From DASZHC01 sp035938215 (GTDB lineage: Bacteria; Verrucomicrobiota; Verrucomicrobiia; Chthoniobacterales; JAFAMB01), in NCBI GenBank assembly GCA_035938215.1, contig DASZHC010000023.1:1-13406 (forward strand): DNA of 13,406 bases, in the 5' to 3' direction. Below, piece by piece: positions 1 through 7,046 of the stretch. Under the pieces are notes generated by a model. That model was not told the DNA's origin. It ran no database searches and saw only the letters and a list, made by a program, of their open reading frames with translations. How positions within the stretch are numbered: position 1 is the stretch's first letter; the number at the start of each line of letters is the position of its first letter. A program made the position numbers and the translations under genes.

Positions 1-1614
1 AATGGCTTCTGCGACTCTGGCTGAGGAAAAGTCATCCTGAACAATTGCCAATCCGCGCGTGCAAAACAGAAAAATTGCCGCCATTAAGAGCGCAAATCCC
101 GAAAATCCCAGGTGGGACTTTCCTTGGCGATCAAAAACAAATACTAGAACGCCCCCAAAAAGGGCAGCCCCGGAAATCATGCAGACAAGGGGAATTGTTT
201 TTGCCCAGACAGATGGCGGCATATTCTGCAGGACGATCATTATCGTATCTTGGTTCACCTGATGGGTCTCGCTGCCAGTGACGAACTCACCCGTTTGATG
301 TCTACGCCAAATTGTGAGTGCAAAAACAGCTAAAAGTCCGAGACTCCCCAAAGCGGCAAGAACAAGAGCGGGCCACTTAAATCGGATCTCTTTTTTGGAG
401 ACTGCCCACGCAATTTCGACGGCTACTGGGGGCCAGGCAACCATGAGATAGTAGTCTTGTACGTTGGCAAAACTGACGCCTAAAGCGTTAGTAGAAAACC
501 AGGAAACGAGCAAGAAGGTTTCCTTGCTTATCTTCCTGCGCGTGCACTTGAGTGCTCGGAAGGCCTTCCACAGGGCTGCCGGAAACAAAAGAGTCATTGG
601 AAAGAACAGCGCAAGATGCTCAAGCCAGAAGACCACCAATGGAACTCGATCGCTGTCCGGCGGCAAGCGACGACTCACTGCCGGACCAAGCTGCTCGTTA
701 AGAAAATGGTCCTGTAGGAAACCAGGATATCGCCATTCGGTTGCTGCATACCAGGGAGCGAGAATCACGAGAAACAACACCCAGCCGTGTGGCCTCAGCA
801 TGAAGCGCCTCCATACGGATCGAACGGAAGGCTGAACCCACGCAGTCATAGACATTGCGACGACGGGAAACAGCAAGGCGTGCAGGCCTTTTGAAAGGGT
901 GCCGAGCGCGATAAACATCCACGCGGCTAAAAGCCATCGGTCCAGACGAACAATCTCCGACGGTCTCTCCTGCAAGGCGCCAAGAAGAGCCCAGAACGCC
1001 AGCGCCACGAAACACCCGATAAAAGGCTCCGGCATCACCAAATGGCAGAAGAAAAATGTGCCTGCAAATGCCGCGAGGCTTACTGCGGCTGCAACTCCGG
1101 CAGAATATGTTCCAATAACACGCCGCGCGACGAGACCCGTAGCGGCAAACCACGCTATGGCAGCTAGCGCCACCGGTAATCGAGCAGCAAATTCATTTTT
1201 TCCCAAAATGCCAACAGAAGCAATTTCACACCAATAGACGAGCGGCGGCTTCTGCAGTCTAGGCACGCCATCCTGAGTCGGGGTAAGCCAATCCCCGCGC
1301 TCAATCATTTCCCGCGCAGCTCCTGCGTACTGGCCATCGATCTGATCAAACAACCTTGGAACTCCACAAGTTCCAATATAAACGGCGGCCAGCACAACAA
1401 AGGATATGATCCAAGCGCGTGGAATGCGCTCGATGGTCGAGAAAATTAAAGCTCGATGCGGCCGGACAACGTCGACGGTTGCGGTGGTGTGCAGGTCCGT
1501 AGAACCCGTTCGGGGAGAATGCGGGTCATCGAACGCAAGCCGCCCGAATACCCAATCCCAACTCCATCGAAGCGGTTCAAAGCTTTTCCATTTGCACCAC
1601 AACCGATCGACCAT
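1..1614 (-). CDS. ArnT/PMT-family GT-C glycosyltransferase (3' end beyond window)
   Basis: An integral membrane glycosyltransferase, probably moving a sugar from a polyprenyl-phosphate donor to an envelope acceptor such as lipid A or a protein. I read 538 uninterrupted codons from ATG at 1614 to the left edge with no stop, so the C-terminus is missing. Residues 89-128 carry the first periplasmic loop of the ArnT/PMT_2 family: FDQID, then REMIERGDWL, then QKPPLVYW; D90 and D93 fit the catalytic acidic pair. ARLPVALAAI follows, then many hydrophobic helices (about 148-160, 172-190, 198-212, 228-258, 278-291, 330-350, 414-436, 475-495, 503-518). A family-like NVQDYYLMVAWP lies at 384-395. An in-frame TAG four codons upstream fixes 1614 as the first ATG. 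The 65 residues before helix 1 are unusually long, so a later start is possible. Lies 193 nt after def on the same strand. The exact sugar and acceptor cannot be told. Confidence 0.87.
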   Translation of the reverse strand, partial: MVDRLWCKWKSFEPLRWSWDWVFGRLAFDDPHSPRTGSTDLHTTATVDVVRPHRALIFSTIERIPRAWIISFVVLAAVYIGTCGVPRLFDQIDGQYAGAAREMIERGDWLTPTQDGVPRLQKPPLVYWCEIASVGILGKNEFAARLPVALAAIAWFAATGLVARRVIGTYSAGVAAAVSLAAFAGTFFFCHLVMPEPFIGCFVALAFWALLGALQERPSEIVRLDRWLLAAWMFIALGTLSKGLHALLFPVVAMSMTAWVQPSVRSVWRRFMLRPHGWVLFLVILAPWYAATEWRYPGFLQDHFLNEQLGPAVSRRLPPDSDRVPLVVFWLEHLALFFPMTLLFPAALWKAFRALKCTRRKISKETFLLVSWFSTNALGVSFANVQDYYLMVAWPPVAVEIAWAVSKKEIRFKWPALVLAALGSLGLLAVFALTIWRRHQTGEFVTGSETHQVNQDTIMIVLQNMPPSVWAKTIPLVCMISGAALFGGVLVFVFDRQGKSHLGFSGFALLMAAIFLFCTRGLAIVQDDFSSARVAEAI

Positions 1615-1807
1615 TCTCTAAGGGGACCGACTAAATGTATCAATATTGCTTACGATTAGGTTCATTAGATCCCAACGAAATTTCAACTCGGCCAAAAGCA
1701 GCGTTCAATGATCGGCAGTCTACCGATTGGCGTCGGTAAACTCCGATCTTTGCAACTCGTCTGAAGGAAACCTTTGCTCATTGGATGGGAGTCATTCGCT
1801 TGCGCTT

Positions 1808-2359
1808 TCAACCCGATTCAGAAGCAAGGCGCTTTAACCTCCCGGCCAACGAGGATTTCGCCGCTGAAGACATCCGATCAATGAAAAGGATTCCGTTGAG
1901 GTGGTCGGCTTCGTGTTGCACGGCACGCGACAGTAACCCGGCGGCTTCAAATTCAATAGATTTTCCATCCAGATCCCTGGCCTTGACACTTATCTTCGCC
2001 GCTCTCGGAATGTCGCCGGTGATTTCGGGAAAGCTCAAGCAGCCTTCAGAAGCAATCTCAATTTCTTGCCCAAACTGGATTTCAGGATTCACCAGAACAA
2101 GTGGCATATACTCCTTCGGATCTACTTCCGCACCATCGATCCACATCTGACTGGGACGACTTTCAGCCTCGCTTACGTCAATCACGGTTAACTGGAGGAC
2201 TTCTCCTACCTGTTGTGCGGCCAGACCAATGCCATTGGCGTTATACATGGTTTCGAGCATATCGGCTACCAGAGCACGCAACTCGGCATCAAAAGTCTCA
2301 ACCCGTTTTCCCTTGGTTCGCAGGACCGCATTTCCGTAAATAACGATGTCACGAATCAT
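1808..2359 (-). CDS. def: Peptide deformylase
   Basis: Cytoplasmic metalloenzyme that removes the formyl group from the N-terminal Met of new proteins. All three family motifs are present in 183 residues, a normal length: motif I GIGLAAQQVG at 43-52, motif II EGCLSFPE at 105-112, motif III QHEADHLNG at 148-156. Expected metal ligands are C107, H149 and H153, with E150 catalytic. Motif I has Gln where most members have Pro (GIGLAAPQVG), a mild variation away from the metal site. A short insert (about 66-86) follows the second strand and a basic tail ends the protein. The start codon lies inside the end of exbD (11-nt overlap), so translation is probably coupled to it. No fmt follows; the next gene downstream is a glycosyltransferase. 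Confidence 0.96.
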   Translation of the reverse strand: MIRDIVIYGNAVLRTKGKRVETFDAELRALVADMLETMYNANGIGLAAQQVGEVLQLTVIDVSEAESRPSQMWIDGAEVDPKEYMPLVLVNPEIQFGQEIEIASEGCLSFPEITGDIPRAAKISVKARDLDGKSIEFEAAGLLSRAVQHEADHLNGILFIDRMSSAAKSSLAGRLKRLASESG

Positions 2360-2774
2360 TCTGCCGCGGCGCTTTTGTGAACGTTGGTAGATTTTTTACC
2401 CCAGCCTTTTTTAGCGAGTCGAGTACTTGCACGAGAAATCCAAACGACACCTTTTGATCTGCCTTCATTGCAAGAGGTCGCTCGGGAGTCTTTTTTTGCA
2501 TCTCCTGAATCGCCGAAGTCAGGTCGTCAACGCTCTTTATCGGATGATCATCCAGGACTATTTTTTCGTCGGAAGTAATCGCCAAAACAATAGGCTCGGA
2601 AGGGTTGTTTGCTGCCGTTGCGGTCTTGGATTCCGGCAATTTGATGGAAAGCTCCGACTCCGCTGTTTTAAAGGTGGTTGTGACGATAAAAAAAATCAGC
2701 AGCATCGCGAAGATGTCTATCAGAGAAACGATGATAACCTGAGGAGTTCGTTTCCGCTTAACGTAAAATCTCAT
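2349..2774 (-). CDS. exbD: ExbD/TolR-type proton-channel subunit
   Basis: Inner-membrane protein that, with ExbB, uses the proton motive force to drive a TonB/TolA-type protein. The 141-residue sequence has a basic N-terminus, one membrane helix at about 13-33, and a periplasmic domain. The helix carries the family signature as SLIDIFAMLLIFF with the proton-carrying Asp at D20. The periplasmic part ends with VSFGFLVQVLDSLKKAGV, matching the ExbD/TolR domain layout. The start overlaps the exbB stop as ATGA and the end overlaps def by 11 nt, so all three are probably read from one message. ExbD and TolR are hard to separate by sequence; the TonB-like neighbour and the absence of tolB/pal favour ExbD. 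Confidence 0.92.
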   Translation of the reverse strand: MRFYVKRKRTPQVIIVSLIDIFAMLLIFFIVTTTFKTAESELSIKLPESKTATAANNPSEPIVLAITSDEKIVLDDHPIKSVDDLTSAIQEMQKKTPERPLAMKADQKVSFGFLVQVLDSLKKAGVKNLPTFTKAPRQNDS

Positions 2775-3463
2775 CGCGCAGCTTCCTCAAGCGGTTCACC
2801 CTCTTGCGCATACGACTCTCGTTGCTTGGCGCGATGGAAAATCTTGTCAATCAAATCTGTGAGCAAGGATTCCATTTCGACCGCCAATCGCTCGACGCGC
2901 CGCGAAAAATAGCTGAATGCGACCAATGCCGGAATCGCAATGGCGAGACCCACGATCGTGGTGCTGAGCGCTTCGCCGATACCGGATGCAATCCCTTTGA
3001 GGTCCGCGGTTGACATCGCTCCGGAGCCAATATTTGAAAACACTTTGACTAGACCAGTGACGGCACCAAGGAGGCCAAGAAGAGGCGCAATTCCCACAAC
3101 GATTTCCAGGACGAAAAGCCCGCTCTCCAACCGCACAATCTCCTGGCGGGCCCGCGATTGCACCACCTCCAGCGTCTCCTGCTTCGTCGAATTAAACGGT
3201 CTGACCGCAACTTCAACGATGCGGGAAAGCGGCGAGGTATCGTCTTGTATCAGGTGCCGGAGATGGTCCGGATCATCTCCGGGCCTTAATTTATAAATTT
3301 CCTTTTCGATCAGGACTGGAATAACCGCGCGTCGCCGCAGAGCGACCAATCGGAGGAGGATGACAGTCACGGCGAGAAATGAGATCGTAAGCAGGACCGC
3401 CATAAAAACGCCGCCCTTGATAAAAAAATCTTGTACGTTTTCGAAGAGAGCCAGGTAATGCAT
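2771..3463 (-). CDS. exbB: MotA/TolQ/ExbB proton-channel family protein
   Basis: Scaffold subunit of the proton-driven ExbB-ExbD motor in the inner membrane. The 230-residue protein has the three-helix layout of the family: helix 1 at about 17-41, a cytoplasmic loop, helix 2 at about 116-140 with GIAPLLGLLGAVTGLVKVF, and helix 3 at about 163-186 with GEALSTTIVGLAIAIPALVA. The last two form the conserved MotA_ExbB block that lines the channel. The tail (190-230) is charged and cytoplasmic. It starts 2 nt after the tonB-like stop codon and ends in a 4-nt ATGA overlap with exbD, which implies translational coupling. TolQ is the alternative name, but the partner genes fit a TonB system better. 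Confidence 0.93.
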   Translation of the reverse strand: MHYLALFENVQDFFIKGGVFMAVLLTISFLAVTVILLRLVALRRRAVIPVLIEKEIYKLRPGDDPDHLRHLIQDDTSPLSRIVEVAVRPFNSTKQETLEVVQSRARQEIVRLESGLFVLEIVVGIAPLLGLLGAVTGLVKVFSNIGSGAMSTADLKGIASGIGEALSTTIVGLAIAIPALVAFSYFSRRVERLAVEMESLLTDLIDKIFHRAKQRESYAQEGEPLEEAAR

Positions 3464-3465
3464 AA

Positions 3466-4464
3466 CTAGTATGTGAAATTAAAACTCATCATGAATTCCA
3501 TGCGGTCCTCAGTTAGTAGAGGAGCCAGTTCGGCGGGCATGGGCGGTATATCTGCTTCAATAATCGACTGGAGTGAGGTGGAGGCCAAAGTTTCGTTGGA
3601 CGAATTACGGACCACGTGGACATCTTCCACTTTTCCGTCCGGACGCACGTAAAATCGAATCTCGACTGTCCCGATGTTTATCAAGTCGCCCCGTTCGCGA
3701 ACGTAATAATACCAGCGCGAACCAACGGCGTCCTGGACAGCCTTTTCAAATCTTCCCTTAGGCGTTCCCATCGCGGCGATTGAGGATCTGCCACGATTGT
3801 TGATATTGCCCTGCATCCGAGAAACGCGCTGCTCTTGACGATAAGCCGTCGGAGGCGCGCTTTGCCGCTGCGGAACGCGCACCTTCTGCCGTGAAGGGGT
3901 AGGCCTCGGCGTCGGCGTGGGTCGAAGCATTGCCAATTCCTCGTCGGACGGTATCACTTCAGGAGTTGGCGTCGGAGCCGGTGTAGGCGTCGGCGTTTCC
4001 TCCGGCTTCGATTCCTCCTGTTTCTCTTCTTTTGGTTGTTCCTGCTGAGGTACGGCTTGACGCCCAGGATCTGTTGAGAAGGCGCTCCCTTTGTCCGCTA
4101 ACGAATATTGTTCGTCTTTAAATCCAATGTCTGGAGTCTCTTTTCCATTTTGTGTCGGTACAGGAGCGTTGCCTTCTGCAGGCTTCTCGCTTGCAGCCGC
4201 GGTATCCTTGTCGGATTCAAACATCGAGTCAGCAGGCTTCTGGTCCGTCTTCTGATCATCGTTCGTCCGAAGGTATTGACGCTCCTGCTTCTGCGACTCC
4301 GGCGGCGCGGCGTCGAGCAGGGTCAGCTCAGGCAGTGTCTGCTCTTGCTTGACCGGGAGAGAGGTATCACGCCCTAACGCCAACTTGCTTGCCGTAAGGA
4401 TTATAAGGATGTGTAAAACCAGCGAGCCAAAGACCGCTAGAGTGATCTTGTTCCTATCCGACAT
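3466..4464 (-). CDS. TonB/TolA-like periplasm-spanning energy transducer
   Basis: Likely links the ExbB-ExbD motor to outer-membrane receptors. Of 332 residues, 1-7 are cytoplasmic and 8-30 form a single membrane anchor (VFGSLVLHILIIL). Residues 31-230 are a polar, Pro/Glu/Lys/Gln-rich spacer with a TPTPAPTPTP stretch at 157-168 and a second TPTPRPTP block at 183-190. The C-terminal domain, about 236-332, has a TonB/TolA pattern: GTVEIRFYVRPDGKVEDVHV, then a helix with SLQSIIEADIPPMP, then a final strand MEFMMSFNFTY. It is the first gene of the tonB-exbB-exbD-def run, 48 nt after comB. Sequence alone does not decide between TonB and TolA; the absence of tolB/pal nearby favours TonB. The 3895-3996 segment coding the TP repeats is low-complexity and could vary in length between strains. 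Confidence 0.88.
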   Translation of the reverse strand: MSDRNKITLAVFGSLVLHILIILTASKLALGRDTSLPVKQEQTLPELTLLDAAPPESQKQERQYLRTNDDQKTDQKPADSMFESDKDTAAASEKPAEGNAPVPTQNGKETPDIGFKDEQYSLADKGSAFSTDPGRQAVPQQEQPKEEKQEESKPEETPTPTPAPTPTPEVIPSDEELAMLRPTPTPRPTPSRQKVRVPQRQSAPPTAYRQEQRVSRMQGNINNRGRSSIAAMGTPKGRFEKAVQDAVGSRWYYYVRERGDLINIGTVEIRFYVRPDGKVEDVHVVRNSSNETLASTSLQSIIEADIPPMPAELAPLLTEDRMEFMMSFNFTY

Positions 4465-4512
4465 GGACGAACCGCGGCTAGATTAAATCGTCTGGACTGG
4501 CTGCTCAAGTGA

Positions 4513-5235
4513 TTAATCTGTTGAGGTTTCGAGCCGTACGACGGCGCCTTGCCACAGGCGGCCGATGATATCGCTTATCGAAAGACGAGCGCATTGGGCG
4601 ATATCGGAACCTTTGCCAATCTTCTGAAGCGCCTTGCCATTTTTTGTTTGACGCAGCCATTCCTCAAGGTCGTCTCCTACGCGCTCGTAGATCGCGCGAA
4701 CGAGGATCGCGGAATCTGATAGCCGATCATCCTCGGCGAGACGCGCAACGAGCGCACCCGCGGCGATAGCGTCTTCAAGACTGAACTCTTCTTCCGTACC
4801 AGCGCATACCAGCAGCAGATCTTCCGTCTGCCTGCGAAACAAGTAGTTCGCCAGTGCATCGACGTTTAGTAGAGCGCCGACCAGCACGTCCGAAGCATGC
4901 CGCATGCTTTGAATAGCGATCGTTCCGTTTGTCGTCGTCATGACCACTTTGCGCCCAACTGTTTTCTCAAATTCATCCGGTGAATTTCCGAGATCGAATC
5001 CCTGCAGCGGTAACCCGCCCCGCTCACCAGCAAGAAGAAGATCGGGCTCCTTTGATTTGCGCTCTCTAGCTTCTTCCACGGAGTTGACGGGATAAATTTC
5101 CAGCGCGCCCGCACCCAGAGCCGTAATCATCGAAGAGGTGGCGCGCAGAACGTCAAAAACAACGGCGGTTACACCGCTCAAATCGGTTGCGGAAACCCGG
5201 CGAATCTCACTCGGACAGAGAGCTACATCGATCAT
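4513..5235 (-). CDS. comB: 2-phosphosulfolactate phosphatase (ComB family)
   Basis: ComB family enzymes remove phosphate from 2-phospho-3-sulfolactate in the coenzyme M route. Bacterial copies often occur without the rest of that route, so the true substrate here is open. The 240-residue protein is normal in length and has the family blocks: VVFDVLRATSSMITAL at 25-40, LAGERGG at 68-74, GFDLGNSP at 79-86, TTTNGTIAI at 100-108 and CAGTEEEFSLEDAIAAGAL at 144-162. The open frame extends upstream to 5394, but the family N-terminus begins at MIDVALCPSE. That ATG overlaps the ogg stop as ATGA, so 5235 is chosen. A GGA about 7 nt upstream and an AAGG directly abutting the ATG are weak ribosome-binding candidates. 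No comA, comC or comDE homolog is visible nearby. Confidence 0.92.
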   Translation of the reverse strand: MIDVALCPSEIRRVSATDLSGVTAVVFDVLRATSSMITALGAGALEIYPVNSVEEARERKSKEPDLLLAGERGGLPLQGFDLGNSPDEFEKTVGRKVVMTTTNGTIAIQSMRHASDVLVGALLNVDALANYLFRRQTEDLLLVCAGTEEEFSLEDAIAAGALVARLAEDDRLSDSAILVRAIYERVGDDLEEWLRQTKNGKALQKIGKGSDIAQCARLSISDIIGRLWQGAVVRLETSTD

Positions 5236-6074
5236 CCTTTTTTCCGGTAGGTCAGGCGCCAGTGATGAAACAGATATTGTTGAGCGTATCCCGCATAGGC
5301 TCCAAAATGATTTGCGGCGAAGATCTTCATTTCCGGCATTGGAATCTTCCCACGCCCCTTGAAATAAGCCTCGCTCAATACTCGCGCAATCCAAACGTCG
5401 ATTGGGATGGTATCAAGTCTTTCGTAAGCAAACAAAAGGACGCAATTTGCAATCTTTTCTCCTACTCCCGGCAATCGGACCAGCGCGCGCCGCGCTTCTT
5501 GAGTCGGCAATTTCCGAATCGCTTCAAGATCGATTTCTCCGCCGGCGACCATTCGCGCTGTCGAGAGAAGGTTCCGGGCCCGAAAACCAAGTTTGCATTC
5601 GATGAGCTGTTCGGACCCAACCGTCGCAAGGATCTCGGGGCCGGGATAGGAGTATGCACATAGATCACCGCACTGCAACCGCCGCCCAAACCGATGCCGA
5701 ATTGCAAGCGACATTGCTCGAATCTGGTGAACCTGCTTCACCGCCGACGTCAGGAATGTGGCAAGGCATTCCCAGGGGGGTTGACGAACGATTCGGATGC
5801 CTACGCTATATTCCGCGGCCAGCTTCATCGCGGCGTCATCGGGGAAGCTGTTAAGGATTTCATCGAGCGGATGGTCCAGTCCCAGGTAACGCACGACAGA
5901 GCTTTCCTCTGTCCCGACAAATGAGAGTGTTTCACCATTCTGTTCGAAATAGACAACATCTTCAGCAATCGTTCCCGCAAAGCCGCCTTTGCAGCGCACC
6001 CAATGAAACACCTGTCCAGAATTGAGCGTCTTCTCAAGACTAAAGCGGGGAGCGGACAGAGATTGAAGAGACAT
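5232..6074 (-). CDS. ogg: 8-oxoguanine DNA glycosylase (OGG1-type, HhH-GPD)
   Basis: Base-excision repair enzyme that removes 8-oxoguanine opposite C and nicks by its AP lyase activity. The 280 residues follow OGG1 order: N-terminal domain with LNSGQVFHW at 17-25 (compare LASGQSFRW in human OGG1), PPWECLATFLTS at 99-110, LGFRARNL at 162-169, and the helix-hairpin-helix LPGVGEKIANC at 201-211. K207 is the expected Schiff-base lysine; D226 in PIDVWI is the expected catalytic Asp. The segment after LTS reads AVKQVHQIRAM, where OGG1 has an Asn triplet contacting the DNA, so lesion or opposite-base preference may differ. No Shine-Dalgarno motif is seen before the ATG, which sits 7 nt from a decayed repeat core. 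comB overlaps the 3' end. Confidence 0.92.
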   Translation of the reverse strand: MSLQSLSAPRFSLEKTLNSGQVFHWVRCKGGFAGTIAEDVVYFEQNGETLSFVGTEESSVVRYLGLDHPLDEILNSFPDDAAMKLAAEYSVGIRIVRQPPWECLATFLTSAVKQVHQIRAMSLAIRHRFGRRLQCGDLCAYSYPGPEILATVGSEQLIECKLGFRARNLLSTARMVAGGEIDLEAIRKLPTQEARRALVRLPGVGEKIANCVLLFAYERLDTIPIDVWIARVLSEAYFKGRGKIPMPEMKIFAANHFGAYAGYAQQYLFHHWRLTYRKKG

Positions 6075-6081
6075 CAGAGAA

Positions 6082-6120
6082 TTGCAGGTGAGTCAAGTTT
6101 TTTCCGTATCCGCACATTAA
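6082..6120 (-). repeat. Decayed copy of repeat A (core only), upstream of ogg
   Basis: On the minus strand this 39-nt stretch matches the core of the A elements at 6902-6998, 8153-8236 and 13163-13261. It reads ttaatgtgcggatac, then a g-rich step and a 6-A tract, then cttgactcacctgcaa. Differences from 6902-6998 are a few substitutions and one A fewer in the tract. The long terminal arms that enclose the other copies are not recognisable. Weaker likeness continues to about 6153 (gcgaggcgg, atccgaagcaaa), possibly the remains of the B/A junction. It fills most of the pdxH-ogg gap and points toward ogg. Confidence 0.75.
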
Positions 6121-6172
6121 AAATGAAGTCATTTGCTTCGGATCCGCCTCGCGACTCGATGGCAAGCGCCAC

Positions 6173-6826
6173 TCACGGAGAGAGCCGATCGATCCGCCAG
6201 TCGCCCACCCCTTCTCTTGAGTAAAGAAAACGGTCGTGCAAGCGATTTTCCCGCCCCTGCCAAAATTCGAATCGCTCAGGGCACACAAGATATCCGCCCC
6301 ACAACTCCGGAACCGGGGGTGTACTGTTTCGATACTCGGCTGCGACCTGGTCGAGCTTGTGCTCCAAAACTTCCCGACTCTCGATGATGGAACTCTGCTT
6401 CGAAACAATCGCGCCAAGACGGCTTCCGATTGGCCGCTTGTTAAAATAGATTTCGGATTCTTCGCGGCTGACTTTCGCAACGCTCCCCTCTATCTGGATC
6501 TGGCGCTCGAGCCATGGCCAATGAAAGTTCAAAGCCGCGCGCGGATTTTCGGCCAGGTCGCGCGCTTTCCTGCTCTCGTAGCTGGTGAAAAATATGAGTC
6601 CTCGCTCACTAAAGCCCTTCAGAAGAACAATGCGGGCAGAAGGCGCCCCTTGCTTTGACGCAGTGGCCAACGTCATTGCATTCGGCTCACGATCCCCTGC
6701 GGTTCGAACCGATTCATCAAACCACCGCTTAAATTGCAGAAACGGATCAGGATTGAGTTCATTTCGGTGTAACCCGCGCAATGTGTATTCCTTGCGCAGT
6801 CTTGCAACATCCGCCTTCAGTTCCAT
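6173..6826 (-). CDS. pdxH: Pyridoxamine/pyridoxine 5'-phosphate oxidase
   Basis: FMN-dependent cytoplasmic oxidase that makes pyridoxal 5'-phosphate from the pyridoxine or pyridoxamine phosphate. The 217 residues show family blocks end to end: RKEYTLRGLHRNELNPDPF at 11-29, MTLATASKQGAPSARIVLLK at 51-70, GLIFFTSYESRKARDLAENP at 76-95, RQIQIEGSVAKVS at 108-120, the C-terminal signature FEFWQGRENRLHDRFLY at 186-202, and the terminal WRIDRLSP at 210-217. All conserved Arg/His/Trp positions I can judge are present, and length equals E. coli PdxH within a residue or two. It is the first gene of the leftward run and is divergent from the L,D-transpeptidase gene. A perfect TATAAT lies 10 nt before the start codon. 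Confidence 0.96.
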   Translation of the reverse strand: MELKADVARLRKEYTLRGLHRNELNPDPFLQFKRWFDESVRTAGDREPNAMTLATASKQGAPSARIVLLKGFSERGLIFFTSYESRKARDLAENPRAALNFHWPWLERQIQIEGSVAKVSREESEIYFNKRPIGSRLGAIVSKQSSIIESREVLEHKLDQVAAEYRNSTPPVPELWGGYLVCPERFEFWQGRENRLHDRFLYSREGVGDWRIDRLSP

Positions 6827-6836
6827 GGTTTTGCGT

Positions 6837-6842
6837 ATTATA
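6837..6842 (-). promoter_or_regulatory. Candidate -10 box for pdxH
   Basis: Minus-strand TATAAT, a perfect match to the sigma-70 -10 consensus, ends 10 nt before the pdxH ATG. Initiation about 7 nt downstream would leave a leader of only a few bases, so the message could be almost leaderless. No good -35 is seen at 16-18 nt spacing (the region reads cactga), and that part overlaps the diverged B repeat at 6853-6900. The call rests on one hexamer and is tentative. Confidence 0.4.
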
Positions 6843-6852
6843 GCTCAATTGA

Positions 6853-6900
6853 TGGTCGCTCAGTGGGAATCCGAAACCTTTAGGTTCCGCGGTCCCGCTT
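6853..6900 (+). repeat. Diverged right half of repeat B before repeat A
   Basis: This stretch keeps the order of the right half of B at 8110-8151: ggtcgc, then tggga, then a gcgg-c-cgct end that runs directly into the A element (here gcggtcccgctt, there gcggcctcgct). The left half with gcctcagacc and gatgtaagg is absent. Similarity is by eye and gapped, so this is a probable rather than certain copy. It indicates that the A element here was also once part of a B+A pair. Confidence 0.5.
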
Positions 6901-6901
6901 A

Positions 6902-6998
6902 TAGAATCCTTGAAAAGCAAAACCACCTGATGATTAATGTGCGGATACAGAAAAAAACTTGACTCATCTGCAACCAGTTTTGCTTTTCAAGGATTCTA
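6902..6998 (+). repeat. Repeat A, copy 1 (97 bp, perfect 22-bp terminal inverted repeats)
   Basis: The left arm 6902-6923 (begins tagaatccttgaaaag) and the right arm 6977-6998 (ends caaggattcta) are perfect reverse complements over 22 bp, enclosing 53 bp. The inside holds the family core ttaatgtgcggatacag, a 7-A tract, then cttgactcatctgcaa. A TTGAAA at 6910-6915 and ATTAAT at 6933-6938, spaced 17 nt, resemble a promoter facing the L,D-transpeptidase gene that starts 48 nt beyond the element. No open reading frame explains it. It lies in the divergent gap between pdxH and that gene. Confidence 0.92.
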
Positions 6999-7046
6999 GC
7001 GGCGGTTCAGTCGCCTACGAAACTTGAATCGCCTTACCGAATCACT

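Noticed and set aside
698..1153. Minus-strand open frame of 151 codons
   Set aside because: An off-frame reading of the glycosyltransferase, whose true frame is open for 538 codons from 1614 to the left edge.
1721..1738. Hairpin taccga/tcggta after def
   Set aside because: Only 6 bp with no T-run on the minus strand; not adequate as a terminator.
2427..2912. Plus-strand open frame of 161 codons
   Set aside because: Antisense to exbD and exbB, which have clear membrane and family motifs.
5236..5394. 53-codon N-terminal extension of comB
   Set aside because: It lies within ogg in another frame; the family N-terminus starts at MIDVALCPSE with an ATGA overlap.
6870..6962. Shared peptide (YRILEKQNHLMINVRIQKK) in two plus-strand frames, here and at 8151-8210
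   Set aside because: It is only the translation of repeat A; third-position patterns and frame breaks (variable A-tract) argue against coding.
6902..6998. Repeat A as an integron attC site or CRISPR unit
   Set aside because: The ends lack the GTTRRRY/RYYYAAC core sites, no integrase is near, copies are far apart, and there are no regular spacers.
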